Shown here: one piece after another, positions 30,507 to 38,317 of the stretch
How positions within the stretch are numbered: position 1 is the first letter of the stretch
Layout of the letters: each line of letters starts with the position of its first letter
Origin: a virus
IMG/VR virus record: IMGVR_UViG_3300025168_000151
Span: 1-46,699 of that record
Strand: one strand, 5' to 3'
Length of the DNA: 46,699 nucleotides
Position numbers and translations under genes: made by a program
Notes under the pieces: model-generated
Seen by the model: the letters and a program-made list of their open reading frames with translations, nothing else
Told to the model about the DNA's origin: nothing
Database searches by the model: none

Positions 30507-30774
30507 TGTGTCGCTCCAGTGTTTAAAATTTTAAAGTCAAACCGTATTGGTGATGTTAATGATATCAACGGCCATTGCAAGGAAAAATTTAATTATTTTT
30601 AGTGTTGTTGTAAGTCATTGATATTAAAGGCAATCAACGATAGCAACAAATCAATAGTAGGGGCAGGGGTCAGGCTATCGTGCAGTGAGCGGCCTGTGTG
30701 AAGCTCTCAGGGCTATTGTATAAATTTTAATCAATTGCGGGTATTATCGGGATAAACTTATGGAGTAAATCAAT
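30507..30774. promoter_or_regulatory. Divergent control region between early and packaging modules
   Basis: A 268-bp non-coding region separating the minus-strand early genes from terS. Near its left end (plus 30531-30566) is a block with TTAAAGTC, GTATTGG and TGATGTTAATGATATC, matching the ArdC leader. On the minus strand TAAAAT (30536-30531) could be a -10. At 30611-30635 is one half of an inverted repeat (TAAGTCATTGATATTA core). Toward terS, TATAAATTTTAAT (30719-30731) is an AT-rich -10-like stretch. It is probably a hub for early and late transcription; the exact start sites cannot be seen. Confidence 0.55.
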
Positions 30775-31245
30775 ATGGGCAAACCTAGATCAGGATTAAC
30801 AGATAAACAGCGGCTCTTCGCAACGTGCGTGGGAAGTCGAGGCATGACGTATTCAGCGGCATATAGCGAAGTATACGATTGCGACAATATGGCAAGCGCT
30901 ACTATAAGGAGGGAAGCCAGTAAACTAATGGCAAACCCCGACATCACCACTATGGTCAATAGGCTATTAGTAGCTAAGGAGGGTCAGATACAAGCCTCAG
31001 CCCTCTCGGACAGAGAGCAAGTTCTTAGCAAACTTCGGGGGTGGATGGAATGCGCCGAGGGTGCAGACGCGATGAAAATAAGATCTGCCGAGCTATTGGG
31101 CAAGAGTGTCGGCCTATTTAAAGATGTAGTCGAACAGAAGCAAGAGACCACTAGTGCAGATATCGAGGCCAAGCTACAGGCCAAGCTCGAACTACTATTA
31201 GCAAGTCAGGAGACAAAAGAATCCGATACAAAAGATTTGCACTAG
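30775..31245 (+). CDS. terS: Terminase small subunit
   Basis: A 156-residue protein. N-terminal residues about 7-60 form a helix-turn-helix of the terminase small subunit type ('LTDKQRLFATCVGSRGMTYS', 'AAYSEVY', 'MASATIRREASKLMANPDIT'). The middle is a helix pair, and the C-terminus (about 118-156) is a charged coil ('IEAKLQAKLELLLAS') for oligomerisation or for contact with the large subunit. It recognises phage DNA for packaging. It is flanked by an inverted repeat (30611-30635 and 31520-31545), and the repeat array begins just after its stop. Confidence 0.85.
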   Translation: MGKPRSGLTDKQRLFATCVGSRGMTYSAAYSEVYDCDNMASATIRREASKLMANPDITTMVNRLLVAKEGQIQASALSDREQVLSKLRGWMECAEGADAMKIRSAELLGKSVGLFKDVVEQKQETTSADIEAKLQAKLELLLASQETKESDTKDLH

Positions 31246-31257
31246 CATTGTTACGCC

Positions 31258-31416
31258 TGACACATTTAATGTAGTTGACCTATCGTTCAGCAATGACACG
31301 CTTAACTATGATTGACTAATCGTTCCATAATAATATGCGTGACACTTTTTATAAGCAGACAATCGTTCCACAACCAATTTATATGATCGTTCCATAATCA
31401 CCTGATCGTGTGTGCC
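31258..31416. repeat. Array of degenerate tandem repeats after terS
   Basis: Three units start with TGACAC at 31258, 31294 and 31340 (36 and 46 bp apart); the first two carry TTGAC(C/T) and all three carry ATCGTTC. Further ATCGTTCC copies occur at 31319, 31362 and 31386, and a degenerate TGATCGTG at 31403. It is an iteron-like arrangement in a non-coding region immediately after the terminase small-subunit gene. It could be the packaging recognition site, a replication origin or operators. The units were aligned by eye and their boundaries are approximate. Confidence 0.65.
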
Positions 31417-31576
31417 ACCCCCACCCCCCCTGACAGCTAGGCCGGGTATATGTGATATATACATAGTGATATACTCAAACAATTACCTACTTTTGGACAT
31501 ACCCCCCCTATGTTTTCTAGATTGCCCAATAATATCAATGACTTAGCTTCGTGCTGGTCAAATTTTGTACAGAAAA
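31417..31576. other. AT-rich and C-tract non-coding stretch with palindrome
   Basis: Part of the 566-bp gap between terS and terL (31246-31811). It holds several C-runs (for example 31502-31508), an AT-rich imperfect palindrome around 31447-31465 (TATGTGATATATACATA, arms TATGT and ACATA), and at 31520-31545 the inverted mate of the 30611-30635 repeat. No convincing ORF is present. The combination of repeats, AT-rich palindrome and neighbouring iterons would suit an origin or packaging start, which is inference. Confidence 0.45.
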
Positions 31577-31598
31577 GGGGTAGGAATCCTAGTACCCC
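31577..31598. other. Small hairpin in the terS-terL gap
   Basis: GGGGTA (31577-31582) pairs with TACCCC (31593-31598) around a 10-base loop, giving a 6-bp stem followed by a C-run. It is in the non-coding gap, with no U-tract after it, so I cannot say whether it acts as RNA or DNA structure. It may be a packaging or processing element. Confidence 0.35.
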
Positions 31599-31619
31599 CC
31601 AAATATTTTGCAAAAAAAA

Positions 31620-31648
31620 TTGACCTTACTCTTGTCAAGAGGCACAAT
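31620..31648 (+). promoter_or_regulatory. Candidate sigma70-like promoter upstream of terL
   Basis: TTGACC (31620-31625) is followed, after exactly 17 bases, by CACAAT (31643-31648), matching the -35/-10 consensus at 5 and 4 of 6 positions. It points toward terL, 164 bases upstream of its start. A terminator-like hairpin (31717-31746) lies between it and terL, so if active, terL may be attenuated. Confidence 0.45.
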
Positions 31649-31716
31649 ATGTTAAAATTTATTACACTTGTGTCTTAAGGATTACCCTTGTTAAGGGCTT
31701 CTCTTATACGTTTGCA

Positions 31717-31746
31717 ATACCTACTTCTAGGTATTCCTAATTTTTT
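31717..31746 (+). terminator. Hairpin plus T-tract upstream of terL
   Basis: ATACCTA (31717-31723), loop CTTC, TAGGTAT (31728-31734): a perfect 7-bp stem, then a tract of T's (31741-31746) after a short gap. This resembles a Rho-independent terminator for plus-strand transcripts from terS and the upstream promoter. It might separate terS from terL expression or be an attenuator. Confidence 0.5.
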
Positions 31747-31770
31747 AAATTAAGGATAACGCTTTCAAGA

Positions 31771-31797
31771 GAAATCCTTGTTAGTGAAATCCTTGTT
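31771..31797 (+). repeat. Direct repeat in terL leader
   Basis: GAAATCCTTGTT occurs at 31771-31782 and again at 31786-31797, a perfect 12-base direct repeat at 15-base pitch immediately upstream of terL. A related CCCTTGTT occurs at 31685-31692. The tandem arrangement suggests a binding site for a regulator of terL or a translational element. No protein is known for it. Confidence 0.5.
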
Positions 31798-31811
31798 TTC
31801 AAAAAGGCGAG

Positions 31812-33332
31812 TTGCGCTTGGATATTGATCAAAATTTAATCAATACATTAGATAGCGTCCCTGTTGAGGACAAGCAAGAGATCCTTAGCCTTCTTGAGCA
31901 GCTTGAAGAAGCGAAGACGATTGAGTCTGCTAGGGCTGGATACATAGATTTTGTACGCACGATGTGGCCTGCCTTCATTGATGGTGAGCATCACAAGATA
32001 ATGGCTTCGGCCTTTGAGCGTATTGCTCGTGGTGAGTTAAAGCGGTTAATAGTTAATATGCCGCCCAGACACACTAAAAGCGAGTTTGCTAGTTACATGC
32101 TCCCGGCTTGGTTCTTGGGGCAGTACCCGAATAAGAAGATAATACAAACAGCCCACACAGCAGAGCTTTCTGTTGGATTTGGTAGGCGAGTTCGTAACCT
32201 TGTAGATAGCGAGGATTTTAAAAAGGTTTTCCCAGAGTTGACTCTTAGGCCCGACTCCAAGGCTGCTGGGAGGTGGAGTACCAGTGCTGGTGGTGAATAT
32301 TTCGCTATTGGTGTTGGTGGTGCTGTTACAGGAAAAGGTGCAGACCTGCTCATTATCGATGATCCCCACTCGGAGCAGGAAGGACAAAGTGCTGACCCCA
32401 CTGTGTTTGATCGAACCTATGAATGGTACACATCCGGGCCTCGTCAACGCCTTCAACCCGGAGGCGCTATTGTTATAGTAATGACGCGATGGCATATGCG
32501 TGATTTAACCGGGAAGATAACTAAGTCTGCCTCTCAACGGGCTGGAACAGATCAATGGGAAGTCATTGAGTTCCCTGCCATCATGTATGAGGGGTCTGAC
32601 AAAGAGAAGCCACTGTGGCCTCAGTTCTGGAGTAAAGAAGAACTGGATGCCCTGAAGGCAGAACTCCCGCCTTCTAAGTGGAACGCCCAATACCAACAGA
32701 ACCCCACTGCTGAAGAGGGGGCGATGGTTAAGAAGGATTGGTGGAAGATCTGGGATAGTGAGACTCCCCCACCCTGCGAATTTGTTATCCAGTCTTGGGA
32801 TACTGCCTTCTTAAAAACACAACGAGCTGACTACTCTGCCTGTACAACGTGGGGCGTGTTCTATGCGCCTGATGATGACGGGAAGAGTCAGCCTAACATT
32901 ATACTGCTTGATGCCTACAAAGAGCGTTTGGAGTTCCCAGAGCTTAAACAGAAGGCATATGAGATGTGGCAGATAATGCAGCCTGACGCTTTTATAGTGG
33001 AAGCCAAGGCCGCTGGAACGCCTTTGATCTTTGAGTTAAGGGCGATGGGCATTCCGGTTTCTGAGTTCACGCCCTCTAGAGGTAACGACAAGATAGCTAG
33101 GGTTAACGCCGTGGCAGATCTGTTCGCCTCTGGTATAGTCTGGTGTCCAGAGACTCGCTTTGCTGAAGAGGTAATCGATGAGTTTGCAGCTTTCCCTGTA
33201 GGAGAGCATGATGACTTGGTTGATTCATCTACTCAGGCGCTGCTTAGGTTTAGGCAGGGCGGCTTCTTGAAGTTGAAGAGTGACGAAGAGGATGAGCCAT
33301 TCTATGGCGGGAAGGCAATCAGTTATTATTGA
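31812..33332 (+). CDS. terL: Terminase large subunit
   Basis: A 506-residue DNA packaging ATPase-nuclease. Walker A 'MPPRHTKS' at 83-90 and Walker B 'LLIIDDPHS' at about 179-187 drive translocation; the nuclease half begins 'VIQSWDTAF' (Asp330) and ends with 'GEHDDLVDSSTQAL' near 470, with conserved acidic residues. There is no ATG or GTG near the start; it begins at TTG 31812 or TTG 31818, the latter having GGCGAG 6 bases upstream, so the start is a rare codon. It overlaps the next gene by 29 bases. Confidence 0.95.
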   Translation: MRLDIDQNLINTLDSVPVEDKQEILSLLEQLEEAKTIESARAGYIDFVRTMWPAFIDGEHHKIMASAFERIARGELKRLIVNMPPRHTKSEFASYMLPAWFLGQYPNKKIIQTAHTAELSVGFGRRVRNLVDSEDFKKVFPELTLRPDSKAAGRWSTSAGGEYFAIGVGGAVTGKGADLLIIDDPHSEQEGQSADPTVFDRTYEWYTSGPRQRLQPGGAIVIVMTRWHMRDLTGKITKSASQRAGTDQWEVIEFPAIMYEGSDKEKPLWPQFWSKEELDALKAELPPSKWNAQYQQNPTAEEGAMVKKDWWKIWDSETPPPCEFVIQSWDTAFLKTQRADYSACTTWGVFYAPDDDGKSQPNIILLDAYKERLEFPELKQKAYEMWQIMQPDAFIVEAKAAGTPLIFELRAMGIPVSEFTPSRGNDKIARVNAVADLFASGIVWCPETRFAEEVIDEFAAFPVGEHDDLVDSSTQALLRFRQGGFLKLKSDEEDEPFYGGKAISYY

Positions 33333-33915
33333 TCTCAAAGAAGAAGAAAAAAAGATCGAGACTGAGATTAGGGAATGGTCATCTAATGTTATTGAGATGC
33401 CAAATCCTAATTTTAAGAATATCCCTACTTGTCCCTATGCTAAGGCAGCTTGGGAGAAGGGTTTAGTTAAGATTGTTTTTGATCATGACGGCAACGACAA
33501 GCAGTTGTTGAAGTATATCTCTAGTTATGATGATGACTATGAGTTAGTTATTGTCGTTGAGACTGACTATGATGAAGATCAAGATGGCTTTCATGAAGGG
33601 CTTGGTGAAGTTAACAGCCTGATAAGCCAAGATGTTTGGGATGATTCAGACCTGTGGGTTATGGGTTTTCATCCCTCTGATGATGAAAGTGAAGTTCTGG
33701 ACGCTGAAAGTTTTGAGCCTGTTAGCGAATACAGCTATGGGCTTATTTTTATTCAAAGACTTTCTCTTCTTCAAGAAGCCTCTGATAAGCTTACGCTTAC
33801 GGGTTACTATGATGTGTATCAGGACAACCCTGAAATAACTGAGATGTACGAAATCCGTAAAGACTATTACAGGAGATTCCTCGATGCTAGGCAAACAAAA
33901 AAGTATGCGCGGTAA
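33304..33915 (+). CDS. Hypothetical acidic protein between terminase and portal
   Basis: A 203-residue protein from ATG at 33304 (in-frame GTG 33280 and ATG 33292 are earlier options). Residues about 38-60 read 'NPNFKNIPTCPYAKAAWEKG', which I recall from uncharacterised marine phage proteins. The rest is acidic and alpha/beta ('LVIVVETDYDEDQDGFHEGL', 'WVMGFHPSDD'). It overlaps terL's end and the following basic protein gene. Role unknown; position suggests packaging or capsid assembly support. Confidence 0.75.
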   Translation: MAGRQSVIIDLKEEEKKIETEIREWSSNVIEMPNPNFKNIPTCPYAKAAWEKGLVKIVFDHDGNDKQLLKYISSYDDDYELVIVVETDYDEDQDGFHEGLGEVNSLISQDVWDDSDLWVMGFHPSDDESEVLDAESFEPVSEYSYGLIFIQRLSLLQEASDKLTLTGYYDVYQDNPEITEMYEIRKDYYRRFLDARQTKKYAR

Positions 33916-34177
33916 AGTAAAAGCAATGGGCGGCGGCAAAGCTGTTCAAAAGAAAAAGATGATGGGCGGCGGCAAAACTGCTGCTAAGAAAGTTATGGGA
34001 ATGAAGTCTGGAAAAGCAGCACCCAAGAAAATGATGGGTGGTGGTAAAACTGCTGCCAAGAAAGTAATGGGTATGAGATCCGGCAAAAAAGTTAACCAAC
34101 TTAAGAAGATGAAGTCTGGTGGAGTGTGCCGTGGAATGGGCGCTGCAACCAAGGGCGGAAACTTTGAGGTCGTTTAA
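33884..34177 (+). CDS. Basic Gly/Lys/Met repeat protein before the portal gene
   Basis: A 97-residue, very basic protein with GGAG 8 bases before the ATG. It holds two near-identical copies of a unit built from 'KMMGGGKTAAKKVMGM' and 'SGK' at about 24-69, plus one diverged copy at the start. The C-terminus is 'SGGVCRGMGAATKGGNFEVV'. Such peptides occur in marine phages near structural genes as I recall. The charge suits DNA binding or packaging with the genome. It is followed immediately by the portal ATG. Confidence 0.75.
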   Translation: MLGKQKSMRGKVKAMGGGKAVQKKKMMGGGKTAAKKVMGMKSGKAAPKKMMGGGKTAAKKVMGMRSGKKVNQLKKMKSGGVCRGMGAATKGGNFEVV

Positions 34178-36642
34178 TGGCTGTTGAAAAAGCTTTAATT
34201 AGCAATCCGCTTGCCATAGATGCCGAAGAGGCTATTGAGGTTAGCATAGTTAACCCTGAAGCAGTTTCTATCGAGACTGAAGATGGAGGCGTTATTCTGG
34301 ATTTTAATTCAGAAGACGGCTTTATGGATGATGAGATAGTACACGGGTCTAATTTAGCGGAATACATTGATCCTCCGGTCTTAGAGATGATTGGCTCAGA
34401 TCTTGTTGGCATGTATAACGCTGACAAAGAAAGCCGAGCTGACTGGGAAGAGTCCTATGTCAGAGGATTAGATTTGCTGGGCCTTCGATTTGAAGACCGT
34501 ACTATGCCTTGGGCTGGAGCTTGCGGTGTCTTTCACCCAATGCTTGCTGAAGCTGTGGTTCGTTTTCAGGCTCAGACAATTCAAGAAATATTCCCTGCCA
34601 GTGGGCCAGCAAAGACGGCTGTTGTGGGCAAACTCACTGACGCTAAGTCTAAACAAGCTGGTCGTGTTCAAGATTACCTAAACTATTTAATGACACAGAG
34701 AATGTCTGAGTATCGGTCTGAGACTGAAAAGCTCTTGTTTTCTTTGCCAATTGCAGGATCTGCTTTTAGAAAAGTTTATTTCGACCCCAACCTGAACAGA
34801 CCTTGCAGTATGTTTGTTCCGGCAGAAGATTTTGTTGTTAGCTATGGTGCTTCTGATCTTGAGAATTGCGAACGTGCAACTCATGTGATGAAAAAAACCC
34901 CTAATGATATTAGGAAGCTTCAAGTTTCTGGGTTCTACAGAGACGTTGATCTGCCTGCCCCTGCCCCAGACATTGGAGAGATCCAAGAAAAGTACAACAG
35001 GCTTACTGGTGACAGCGCAAACTATGAGGTTGACCACAGACATACCCTGCTGGAGATGGTTGTTGACTATGACCTGCCCGGTTTTGAGGATATGCAAGAC
35101 GGGGAAGAGACTGGCATAGCGTTACCCTATGTAATTACTATCGATAAAGGCTCTAGAAAGGTTTTATCGATCAAGCGTAACTGGAATGAAGAAGATCCGC
35201 AGAAAATAAAGGTGGAACACTTCGTTCATTACACCTATTTGCCGGGCTTAGGCTTCTACGGATTCGGTTTAGTCCACATGATAGGTGGATTAAGCAAGTC
35301 AGCCACCTCATTACTGCGTCAATTAGTTGACGCTGGTACTTTGGCAAACCTTCCGGGTGGTTTGAAGGCGCGTGGCCTCAAGATTAAGGGTGATGACACC
35401 CCGATTATGCCGGGAGAGTTCCGTGATGTGGACGTTCCGGGCGGTACTATACGCGATAACATCAGCTTTATGCCGTATAAGGAGCCGTCTAACGTCCTTT
35501 ATCAGCTATTAGGTGACATTGTGTCGGAAGGCAGGCGATTTGCCTCTGCTGCTGACGTAAAAGCCTCTGATATGAACGCTGAAGCCCCAGTTGGTACGAC
35601 ATTAGCCATACTTGAGCGCGAAATGAAGGTGTTGAGCGCAGTTCAGGCGCGTGTTCACGCTGCAATGGGGGCAGAATTAAAGATATTAAGCCGATTAGTG
35701 CATGATTATGGGCCTCAACGCTACCCATATGACGATTCAGAAGAACCACTAGCGGCAGAAGACTTCGATGATCGCATAGATATCATTCCTGTTAGCGATC
35801 CGAACAGTGGCACGATGGCCCAACGCATTATGCAGTATCAAGCTGCGTTGCAACTCTCAGCCTCAGCGCCACAGATGTATGACCTACCATTACTTCATCG
35901 TCAAATGATTGAAGTGCTGGGCATAAGGGATGCAGACAAGATTATTCCAACGGATAAGGACATTAAGCCTACAGATCCTGTCACTGAGAACATGATGATC
36001 ATGACGGGAGAGCCTGTTAAAGCCTTCGCATACCAAGATCACGAGGCCCACATACAAACTCATATGGCTGCTATGGAAGATCCTAAGATTCTTAAGATGC
36101 TTGCAATGGCTCCAGATGCAAAAGTGAAACAGGCGGCTATGATGGCGCATATAGCAGAGCATGTTGCTTTCCTCTATCGACAACAGATAGAAAAAGAGCT
36201 AGGTGTTGAACTGCCTCCGCCAGATGAACCATTACCAGAAGATATTGAATTCAGGTTATCCAAGCTCGTTGCCCCTGCCGCTGCACAACTCACCGGGAAG
36301 GGCAAGAGAGAGATGGAAGCCCAACGCATACAGGAGCAGATGAAAGATCCAATCATCCAGCTCCAACAAGCTGAATTGCAGCTCAAGGCCAAGCAAGCTC
36401 AAGACAAAGCTCAAACCGATATGGCTAGGATTCAAGTTGATCTTCAAAAGAGTAAGGAGAAGAACGAGCTTGAAAGAGAGAAGTTGTCTCAAGAAGTCAA
36501 AGTTGAGGGCGTTAAGATTGGTGTTCGCGTAGCTGAGGATGCATCTAGAGAAGAGATAGAGAGATCTCGGATGCAGTCAAAGGATATGCTTGATGGCGTT
36601 AAAGTCGGTGTCGAAATAGCGAAGGAGCTATCTGGTGAGTGA
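34177..36642 (+). CDS. Portal protein (podovirus type)
   Basis: An 821-residue portal, which would form the dodecameric channel at the capsid vertex. It has the conserved N-terminal layout ('ADWEESYVRGLDLLGLRFED', 'ACGVFHPMLAEAVVRFQAQT'), a clip/stem region ('EHFVHYTYLPGLGFYGFGLV', about 345-365) and 'SADVKASDMNAEAPVGTTLA' (about 450-475). The last 170 residues are a long charged coiled helix rich in Gln/Lys/Glu, like the barrel extension of P22-type portals. Its stop overlaps the next gene's GTG. Confidence 0.92.
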   Translation: MAVEKALISNPLAIDAEEAIEVSIVNPEAVSIETEDGGVILDFNSEDGFMDDEIVHGSNLAEYIDPPVLEMIGSDLVGMYNADKESRADWEESYVRGLDLLGLRFEDRTMPWAGACGVFHPMLAEAVVRFQAQTIQEIFPASGPAKTAVVGKLTDAKSKQAGRVQDYLNYLMTQRMSEYRSETEKLLFSLPIAGSAFRKVYFDPNLNRPCSMFVPAEDFVVSYGASDLENCERATHVMKKTPNDIRKLQVSGFYRDVDLPAPAPDIGEIQEKYNRLTGDSANYEVDHRHTLLEMVVDYDLPGFEDMQDGEETGIALPYVITIDKGSRKVLSIKRNWNEEDPQKIKVEHFVHYTYLPGLGFYGFGLVHMIGGLSKSATSLLRQLVDAGTLANLPGGLKARGLKIKGDDTPIMPGEFRDVDVPGGTIRDNISFMPYKEPSNVLYQLLGDIVSEGRRFASAADVKASDMNAEAPVGTTLAILEREMKVLSAVQARVHAAMGAELKILSRLVHDYGPQRYPYDDSEEPLAAEDFDDRIDIIPVSDPNSGTMAQRIMQYQAALQLSASAPQMYDLPLLHRQMIEVLGIRDADKIIPTDKDIKPTDPVTENMMIMTGEPVKAFAYQDHEAHIQTHMAAMEDPKILKMLAMAPDAKVKQAAMMAHIAEHVAFLYRQQIEKELGVELPPPDEPLPEDIEFRLSKLVAPAAAQLTGKGKREMEAQRIQEQMKDPIIQLQQAELQLKAKQAQDKAQTDMARIQVDLQKSKEKNELEREKLSQEVKVEGVKIGVRVAEDASREEIERSRMQSKDMLDGVKVGVEIAKELSGE

Positions 36643-36835
36643 TGTTTTTAGTAATGATGCGTTAAGGGTTGTAAGAGAAGGTATCCGATCAATGATGAAT
36701 GATGTTAGTGATCACGTCAGTACGGGTAGCTGTAAGACCTTTGATGAATACTCTAAGTGTTGCGGGATGATAGAAGGTCTTGCTATGGCTGAGAGAGAAA
36801 TCCTTGATATAAATCAAAGGATTGAAAGCGCGTAA
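36635..36835 (+). CDS. Small helical protein after portal
   Basis: A 66-residue protein with GTG start overlapping the portal stop; AAGGAG lies 7 bases upstream. Helical: 'ALRVVREGIRSMMNDVSDHV', then 'YSKCCGMIEGLAMAEREILD'. I recall the 'CGMIEGLA.AEREIL' helix in short marine phage proteins next to portals. It may bind the portal or act in assembly; no function is proven. A small hairpin (CCGCA-TTA-TGCGG, 36840-36852) follows. Confidence 0.75.
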   Translation: MSDVFSNDALRVVREGIRSMMNDVSDHVSTGSCKTFDEYSKCCGMIEGLAMAEREILDINQRIESA

Positions 36836-36896
36836 TTCTCCGCATTATGCGGTGCAAGTGACTCTGGACACTATCTTCCAGTGCTGAGGAAATGAA

Positions 36897-37310
36897 ATGA
36901 GCAACGCTGCTACTGTAGAAATTGGATCGGTTACTGCCAAGGTGGAGACAAATGACGAGACAGATGTTGAGTCAAAGCCCACTCAGTTACCTGAGCCTGC
37001 TGGATATAAGATATTAATAGCATTGCCTGAAGTTGATGAAAAGACTGATGGTGGAATCATTAAAGCGCAGTCAACAAGACAACAAGAAGAAGTTGGTTCT
37101 ATTGTCGGGTTTGTCATGAAGCTTGGCCCAGATGCTTATCAGGATAAGGAAAAGTTTCCTAATGGCCCCTACTGTAAAGAGGGCGATTTCATTCTGATGA
37201 GGTCTTATTCTGGAACTAGGTTTTCTATACATGAACGAGAGTTCAGGCTTATTAATGATGACAGCGTAGAAGCTATTGTTGACGATCCAAGAGGCATTAG
37301 AAAAGTATGA
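36897..37310 (+). CDS. GroES-like co-chaperonin domain protein (T4 gp31 type)
   Basis: A 137-residue protein. Residues about 35-130 fit the GroES fold: 'AGYKILIALPEVDEKTDGGI', a mobile-loop-like 'KAQSTRQQEEVGSIVGFVMK', 'GPYCKEGDFILMRSYSGTRF' and 'LINDDSVEAIV'. In T4, gp31 replaces GroES to let GroEL fold the major capsid protein; the position here just before the scaffold and capsid genes fits that role. An acidic N-terminal extension (1-33) precedes the domain. It overlaps the scaffold gene by 4 bases. Confidence 0.75.
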   Translation: MSNAATVEIGSVTAKVETNDETDVESKPTQLPEPAGYKILIALPEVDEKTDGGIIKAQSTRQQEEVGSIVGFVMKLGPDAYQDKEKFPNGPYCKEGDFILMRSYSGTRFSIHEREFRLINDDSVEAIVDDPRGIRKV

Positions 37311-38314
37311 GTGATACAGATCTGTACGAAGAGACTAGCAGTGAAGACAAGTTTTTTGGCGTGAGAACTCAGATTGGCAAGAAAGCTGGGCCAGTTGAGA
37401 CAGAGTCAGCAAGCGATATTGAAGTCACCGTTGTTGATGACACTCCGAAAGATGACAAGAACAGACCTACGTTTGGAGAGGATACTCCAGCCGATGATGG
37501 TATTACTGAAGAAGAACTAAAAGGCTACAAAGGTTCTACTCAGAAAAGAATAAGCAAGCTTGTTGCCATTAATAATGATGACAGAAGAAAAAGAGAAGAT
37601 GCCGAGAAGATGCGCGATGAAGCTGTTCGCGTAGCTCAAGAGCTTGTTCAAAAGAACAAGAGCTATGAGTCTATGATAAATCGTGGCGAGACAGCTCTTA
37701 TTGATTCTGTGAAGCAAAAAGCAAAACTTGACTATGAGAATGCCAAGAGTAGTTATAAAAATGCTCATGAAGAAGGCGATACTGATAGGATAGTTGCTAC
37801 TCAAGAAGCTTTAAATCTTGCTCAGTATGAGTTAAAAGAGATAGAGAGAAAGGAAAACGGTAGGCAGTTTGCTCAAAAAACTAGGGAAGCTCAGGCTCAA
37901 CAAGCTACTCAAGTTCAAGCACAGCCTCAACCGCAACCTCTTTCTGATAAGCAAAGAAATTGGAAGGAAGACAATCCTTGGTTTCTGAATCCTAGTTACA
38001 AGGATATGACTGCTTTAGCTTACGGGATGCATGAGAAGTTAATTAAAGATGAAAGATTAGACCCGTCAAGCGATGAATACTATAATAGGATTGACGCTAC
38101 AATGCGTCAAAAGTTTCCTGAATACTTTGGTGAAGATGATCGCTCTGGGAGAGTAGTTCCTTCTGCACCGAGCAGGGTAAACGTGGTTGCCCCAGCCAGT
38201 AGAAATAATGGCGCAAAACCACGCACAGTAGAACTAACTCCCAGCCAAGTTTCTCTCGCAAAGAGACTTGGACTCACTAACGAGCAATACGCCAGACAAC
38301 TCATGAAGGGGTAA
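37307..38314 (+). CDS. Putative capsid scaffolding protein
   Basis: A 335-residue, strongly acidic, helical protein. Residues about 88-215 form a coiled coil ('DRRKREDAEKMRDEAVRVAQ', 'ALNLAQYELKEIERKENGRQ'), followed by a Gln/Pro-rich linker ('QAQPQPQPLSDKQ') and a small C-terminal domain with basic patches. This is typical of scaffold proteins, and it precedes the capsid genes by three kilobases. It would drive procapsid assembly and be removed or cleaved before packaging; no protease is visible here. Confidence 0.75.
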   Translation: MSDTDLYEETSSEDKFFGVRTQIGKKAGPVETESASDIEVTVVDDTPKDDKNRPTFGEDTPADDGITEEELKGYKGSTQKRISKLVAINNDDRRKREDAEKMRDEAVRVAQELVQKNKSYESMINRGETALIDSVKQKAKLDYENAKSSYKNAHEEGDTDRIVATQEALNLAQYELKEIERKENGRQFAQKTREAQAQQATQVQAQPQPQPLSDKQRNWKEDNPWFLNPSYKDMTALAYGMHEKLIKDERLDPSSDEYYNRIDATMRQKFPEYFGEDDRSGRVVPSAPSRVNVVAPASRNNGAKPRTVELTPSQVSLAKRLGLTNEQYARQLMKG

Positions 38315-38317
38315 TTA

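Noticed and set aside
30744-30959. Minus-strand ORF over the terS start.
   Set aside because: Hydrophobic shadow of terS without a ribosome site.
31246-31811. Looked for tRNA, small RNA or protein gene in this gap.
   Set aside because: No cloverleaf or convincing ORF; the content is better described as repeats, hairpins and a promoter.
33887-34152. Minus-strand reading frames opposite the Gly-Lys-Met repeat gene.
   Set aside because: They mirror the plus-strand repeat, and the plus-strand gene has the better ribosome site and coupling.
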